Shown here: positions 61,256 to 64,000 of the stretch, in pieces
How the letters are laid out: each line of letters begins with the position of its first letter
Position numbering within the stretch: the stretch's first letter is position 1
NCBI RefSeq assembly: GCF_005080885.1
Contig: NZ_CP034864.1
Location: 1 to 64,000 of the forward strand
Source of the DNA: Buchnera aphidicola (Macrosiphoniella sanborni)
Lineage (GTDB): Bacteria > Pseudomonadota > Gammaproteobacteria > Enterobacterales > Enterobacteriaceae
DNA: 64,000 nucleotides
Reading direction: 5' to 3'
Made by a program: the position numbers and the translations under genes
The notes under the pieces: generated by a model
The model's input: only the letters and a program-made list of their open reading frames with translations
The model's database searches: none
Told to the model about the DNA's origin: nothing

Positions 61256-62275
61256 ATGAAAATATTAGGTATTGAAACATCTTGCGATGACACTGGAATA
61301 GCAATTTATGATAGTAATAAAGGATTGTTAATTAATGAAATATTGAATCAAAAAAAAATGAATAATATTTATGGCGGTATCGTACCAGAATTAGCATCTC
61401 GTGAACATATGAAATCAATAATTTTGTTATTAAAAAAAGTTTTTAAAAAATATAATATTTCTAAAGAAATTAATTTAATTGCATATACTGCAGGTCCAGG
61501 TTTAGTTGGGTCTTTGTTAGTTGGAGCAACATTTGCATGTTCATTAGGTTTATCTTTAAATATTCCAGTTCTTCCTGTACATCATATGGAAGCTCACCTT
61601 TTATCGCCTATGTTAAATTGTAAATCAATTCAATTTCCATTTATTGGATTATTGGTTTCAGGAAAACATACAGAAATTATTGCGGCGTATAAATTAGGTA
61701 AATATGAAATATTGGGAAATTGTTTAGATGATGCAGTTGGTGAAGCTTTTGATAAAACTGCAAAATTATTAGGATTAAAATATCCAGGTGGTCCAGAATT
61801 ATCGAATTTAGCACGTCAAGGAATTAAAAATAAATTGTGTTTTCCCAGACCTATGATATATCATTCAAGTTTAAATTTTAGTTTTTCTGGTTTAAAGACT
61901 TTTTCTGCTGAAGTTATTAAAAAATGTAATAAAAGTATACAAGAAAAAGCAAATATTGCAAGAGCATTTGAAGATGCAGTAATTGAAACATTGTTAATTA
62001 AGACTAAAAAAGCATTAAAAAAGAAAAAATGGAATCGTTTAATTATAGCTGGTGGTGTTAGTTCCAATTTACGTTTACGTTATGAAGCTAAAAAGATGAT
62101 AAAAAAACATTTTAATGGAACAGTTTTTTTTTCTGATTTACAGTATTGTACAGATAATGCTGCTATGATTGCATATCTCGGATTTATGCGTGCAAAAGAA
62201 GCAAATATTTCTCCATTAGAAATATTAGTAAAACCAAAATGGTCTATGAATGATTTATATTTTTCATGTAAATAA
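61256..62275 (+). CDS. tsaD: tRNA threonylcarbamoyladenosine synthase subunit TsaD
   Basis: TsaD (Gcp, YgjD) transfers the threonylcarbamoyl group to A37 of ANN-decoding tRNAs, with TsaB, TsaC and TsaE. The 339-residue product (E. coli 337) has the ASKHA fold with [16 protein letters not shown], the iron-binding [24 protein letters not shown], and [11 protein letters not shown] near the C-terminus. Its last 32 bases overlap the end of ribB on the other strand. Confidence 0.97.
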   Translation: MKILGIETSCDDTGIAIYDSNKGLLINEILNQKKMNNIYGGIVPELASREHMKSIILLLKKVFKKYNISKEINLIAYTAGPGLVGSLLVGATFACSLGLSLNIPVLPVHHMEAHLLSPMLNCKSIQFPFIGLLVSGKHTEIIAAYKLGKYEILGNCLDDAVGEAFDKTAKLLGLKYPGGPELSNLARQGIKNKLCFPRPMIYHSSLNFSFSGLKTFSAEVIKKCNKSIQEKANIARAFEDAVIETLLIKTKKALKKKKWNRLIIAGGVSSNLRLRYEAKKMIKKHFNGTVFFSDLQYCTDNAAMIAYLGFMRAKEANISPLEILVKPKWSMNDLYFSCK

Positions 62276-62891
62276 TTAAATCTTTTATAGTTAATATTTG
62301 CATATTTTTATTTTCAGCAAATGAAATTATATCAGACGTACGTGCCATAGTCCCATCTTTATTAGTGAGTTCGCAAATAACTCCAAACGGTTTAAAGCCT
62401 GCTAAAGAAACAATTTCTATAGCAGCTTCTGTATGACCTGCTCTTGATAAAATACCCCCATTGTCAGCTCTCAATGGAAAGACATGTCCTGGTCTATTTA
62501 AATCGCTAGGTTTAGCATGATCAGAAATCGCAGTTTTTATAGTTGTTAATCTATCTTTAGCTGATACTCCAGTAGTAATTCCCTTAGAAGCTTCTATTGT
62601 GACAGTAAAACCTGTACGATACGTACTAGTATTTTTTTTTACCATCATAGGTAAATTCAATTGTTTGCGTGTTGATTCAGTGATGCATAGACATACTATA
62701 CCGCTACCATATCGAATAGTTAATGCCATTTGTTCTACTGTCATATTTTCACACGCAAAAACAAGATCTCCTTCATTTTCACGTTTTTCATCATCTAATA
62801 TAATAATTCCTTCACCAGATTGCAAAGCAAATATTGCTTTTTGAATTCGTTCTATAGGTGTTCCAAATTTAGACGGTAGTATTCGACTCAT
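62244..62891 (-). CDS. ribB: 3,4-dihydroxy-2-butanone-4-phosphate synthase
   Basis: RibB converts ribulose-5-phosphate to the four-carbon riboflavin precursor. Riboflavin is one vitamin Buchnera is thought to supply. The 215-residue product (E. coli 217) has the acidic active-site loop [25 protein letters not shown] and [12 protein letters not shown]. The E. coli ribB leader carries an FMN riboswitch. I saw no trace of one upstream here. Confidence 0.97.
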   Translation of the reverse strand: MSRILPSKFGTPIERIQKAIFALQSGEGIIILDDEKRENEGDLVFACENMTVEQMALTIRYGSGIVCLCITESTRKQLNLPMMVKKNTSTYRTGFTVTIEASKGITTGVSAKDRLTTIKTAISDHAKPSDLNRPGHVFPLRADNGGILSRAGHTEAAIEIVSLAGFKPFGVICELTNKDGTMARTSDIISFAENKNMQILTIKDLIIYMKNINHS

Positions 62892-63195
62892 TATAATAAT
62901 CTTAATAAGATAAGGTTGAACTAGTAGGAAATGAAACTTTATTTAATAAACTTTTATTAATTTAATATTTTATTATTTTAATAATTGAAACTAATTTATT
63001 GTATATTGAATTCAATTTAAGAGCAATCTAGAAATTTTAAGTTAAAAGAAGATTTTTAGTATTTTTTTCTGGTATTAAAATGATTTTTATTTAAAAAATA
63101 TTACTGAATATTTAGTATTTACTATAAATATTGATTATTTAATAAGTTTTTTTAATATAAAATTTTTTAAAAAAATGATAAAATCATTCTTTATT
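62892..63195. other. Spacer between hldE and ribB
   Basis: This 304-bp AT-rich spacer lies where an adenylyltransferase domain of HldE would continue. I could not find its GVFDILHAGH motif in any minus-strand frame. No FMN riboswitch is seen either. It should hold the ribB promoter. Confidence 0.5.
62998..63026 (-). promoter_or_regulatory. Candidate ribB promoter
   Basis: On the minus strand TTGCTC (63026-63021) is followed by a 17-bp spacer and TACAAT (63003-62998). The -10 has one mismatch, the -35 three. A palindrome ATTGAATTCAAT lies within the spacer (63005-63016). It is about 105 bp before the ribB ATG. Confidence 0.3.
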
Positions 63196-64000
63196 TTATG
63201 AACAATTTAATGCTGTATTTAATTCATGAATTGTTAGTGTTTCAGTACCAATTTTTTTTATGACTATACCAGCTCCAATATTAGCATAAAAACATGATTC
63301 TTCTAAAGAATATCCTTTAGCTAAAGAAGCGGCGATAATAGCAATCACTGTATCTCCAGCACCAGTAACATCGTAAGCTTTATGAGAGCTTGCAGGAAAA
63401 TGTATTGGTTTTTTTTGGTATTGAAATAATGTCATTCCATCTTTAGATCGAGTAATGAGTAATGCTGATAATTTAAGTTTATATAATAATTTCATTCCTC
63501 TATCTAAAATTTCATCTTCTTGATAACATTTTCCAACTATTTTTTCAAATTCAGAAAGATTTGGGGTCAATAAACTAGCTCCAGAATATTTTTCAAAGTT
63601 TATACCTTTAGGATCTATAAGTATCGGAATAGACATTTTTTTAGTAAAATGAATTATATTTGGTATATTCATTAAAGTTCCTTTTGCATAATCCGATAAT
63701 ACTAAAATTTTATGTTGTGATAATGAATTAATAATTTTTTGATATAATAAATTTTCATTATTAAAAAGATATTTTTCTTGCAAATCTATACGAATTAATT
63801 GTTTGTTATCTGATAAAATTCTAATTTTTGTAATAGTTTTATGATTTTTAATAGCAATTAAATCCTGATTAATTCTAATATGATTTAGTAATTTTTTTAC
63901 TTTCATTCCTTCATTATCCATCCCAATATATCCAATAATTTTACAATCACCTCCAATTTTTGCAATATTTTTAGCTACATTAGCAGCTCCTCCTGGTTGT
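63196..64000 (-). CDS. hldE: D-glycero-beta-D-manno-heptose-7-phosphate kinase (kinase-only HldE), partial
   Basis: The 5' end lies beyond the window. The frame is open to 63999, where the translation begins [18 protein letters not shown]. It is a PfkB-family sugar kinase: LTPNLSEFE, and signature 2 in [13 protein letters not shown] with the catalytic Asp. It matches the N-terminal kinase domain of E. coli HldE (RfaE), a bifunctional 477-residue enzyme of LPS heptose synthesis. Here the protein stops right after the kinase domain ([14 protein letters not shown]), so the ADP-heptose adenylyltransferase half is missing. An alternative is another ribokinase-like sugar kinase, but GGAANVA and overall spacing favour HldE. 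Confidence 0.85.
   Translation of the reverse strand, partial: QPGGAANVAKNIAKIGGDCKIIGYIGMDNEGMKVKKLLNHIRINQDLIAIKNHKTITKIRILSDNKQLIRIDLQEKYLFNNENLLYQKIINSLSQHKILVLSDYAKGTLMNIPNIIHFTKKMSIPILIDPKGINFEKYSGASLLTPNLSEFEKIVGKCYQEDEILDRGMKLLYKLKLSALLITRSKDGMTLFQYQKKPIHFPASSHKAYDVTGAGDTVIAIIAASLAKGYSLEESCFYANIGAGIVIKKIGTETLTIHELNTALNCS

Noticed and set aside
62892..63195. FMN riboswitch before ribB
   Set aside because: I looked for the conserved GC-rich RFN blocks known before E. coli ribB and found none. The leader is almost pure A/T.

Overview
This window is chromosomal DNA of Buchnera aphidicola, the obligate nutritional endosymbiont of aphids. The evidence is extreme AT richness with A/T homopolymers throughout, single-copy orthologues of gammaproteobacterial (E. 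coli-like) genes in recognisable but trimmed E. coli neighbourhoods, no insertion sequences, phage or CRISPR arrays, few regulators, and amino-acid genes (metE, metF, argG, argH, cysE) kept beside core information-processing genes. The host aphid cannot be named from the window. The sequence opens just before mnmG, where many Buchnera genomes are numbered from.

Layout. (1) 0.2-8.9 kb: mnmG and the whole ATP synthase operon atpBEFHAGDC. rsmG and atpI, present in E. coli, are gone. (2) 9.0-14.9 kb: gyrB-dnaN-dnaA on the minus strand (recF lost), divergent from rpmH-rnpA-yidC-mnmE. (3) 18.1-21.2 kb: tRNA-Phe, groES-groEL behind a recognisable sigma-32 promoter, and efp. (4) 21.2-25.4 kb: dnaT-dnaC, rsmD, ftsY (ftsE and ftsX lost) and rpoH. 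(5) 25.5-33 kb: glmS, glmU, yigL, a dead metR and metE. (6) 33-48 kb: purH, hupA, the rplKA/rplJL-rpoB-rpoC cluster, nusG, secE and four tRNA genes in the E. coli thrU-tyrU-glyT-thrT order, with tufB missing after them. (7) 48-57 kb: murB, metF, a 1.86 kb graveyard of argC and argB, then argG, argH, yibN, secB and cysE. (8) 57-64 kb: the rpsU-dnaG-rpoD operon, tsaD overlapping ribB tail to tail, and a kinase-only hldE running off the window end.

How the genes fit together. The window supplies replication initiation (DnaA, DnaN, GyrB, DnaC/DnaT, DnaG, HU), the RNA polymerase core and both retained sigma factors, translation factors and tRNA modification (MnmE/MnmG, TsaD, EF-P), protein folding and targeting (GroESL, SecB, SecE, YidC, FtsY), peptidoglycan precursors (GlmS, GlmU, MurB) and energy (F1Fo). 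Nutritional provisioning is seen as the last step of methionine synthesis (MetF feeding MetE), cysteine (CysE), riboflavin (RibB) and the final two steps of arginine (ArgG, ArgH).

The most interesting signals are not intact genes. They are: a metR fossil whose helix-turn-helix can still be read, with two perfect palindromes beside it in front of metE; argB and argC fossils, which imply that arginine synthesis now depends on ornithine or citrulline from elsewhere; a perfect 32-bp tandem duplication at the start of atpB that creates an 11-codon leader ORF overlapping the atpB start; a structured atpE-atpF spacer; and E. coli-type attenuators preserved at rplL-rpoB and rpsU-dnaG. I found no wholly new multi-gene system. 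All homology statements come from reading the translations against remembered E. coli and Buchnera sequences, not from a database search.
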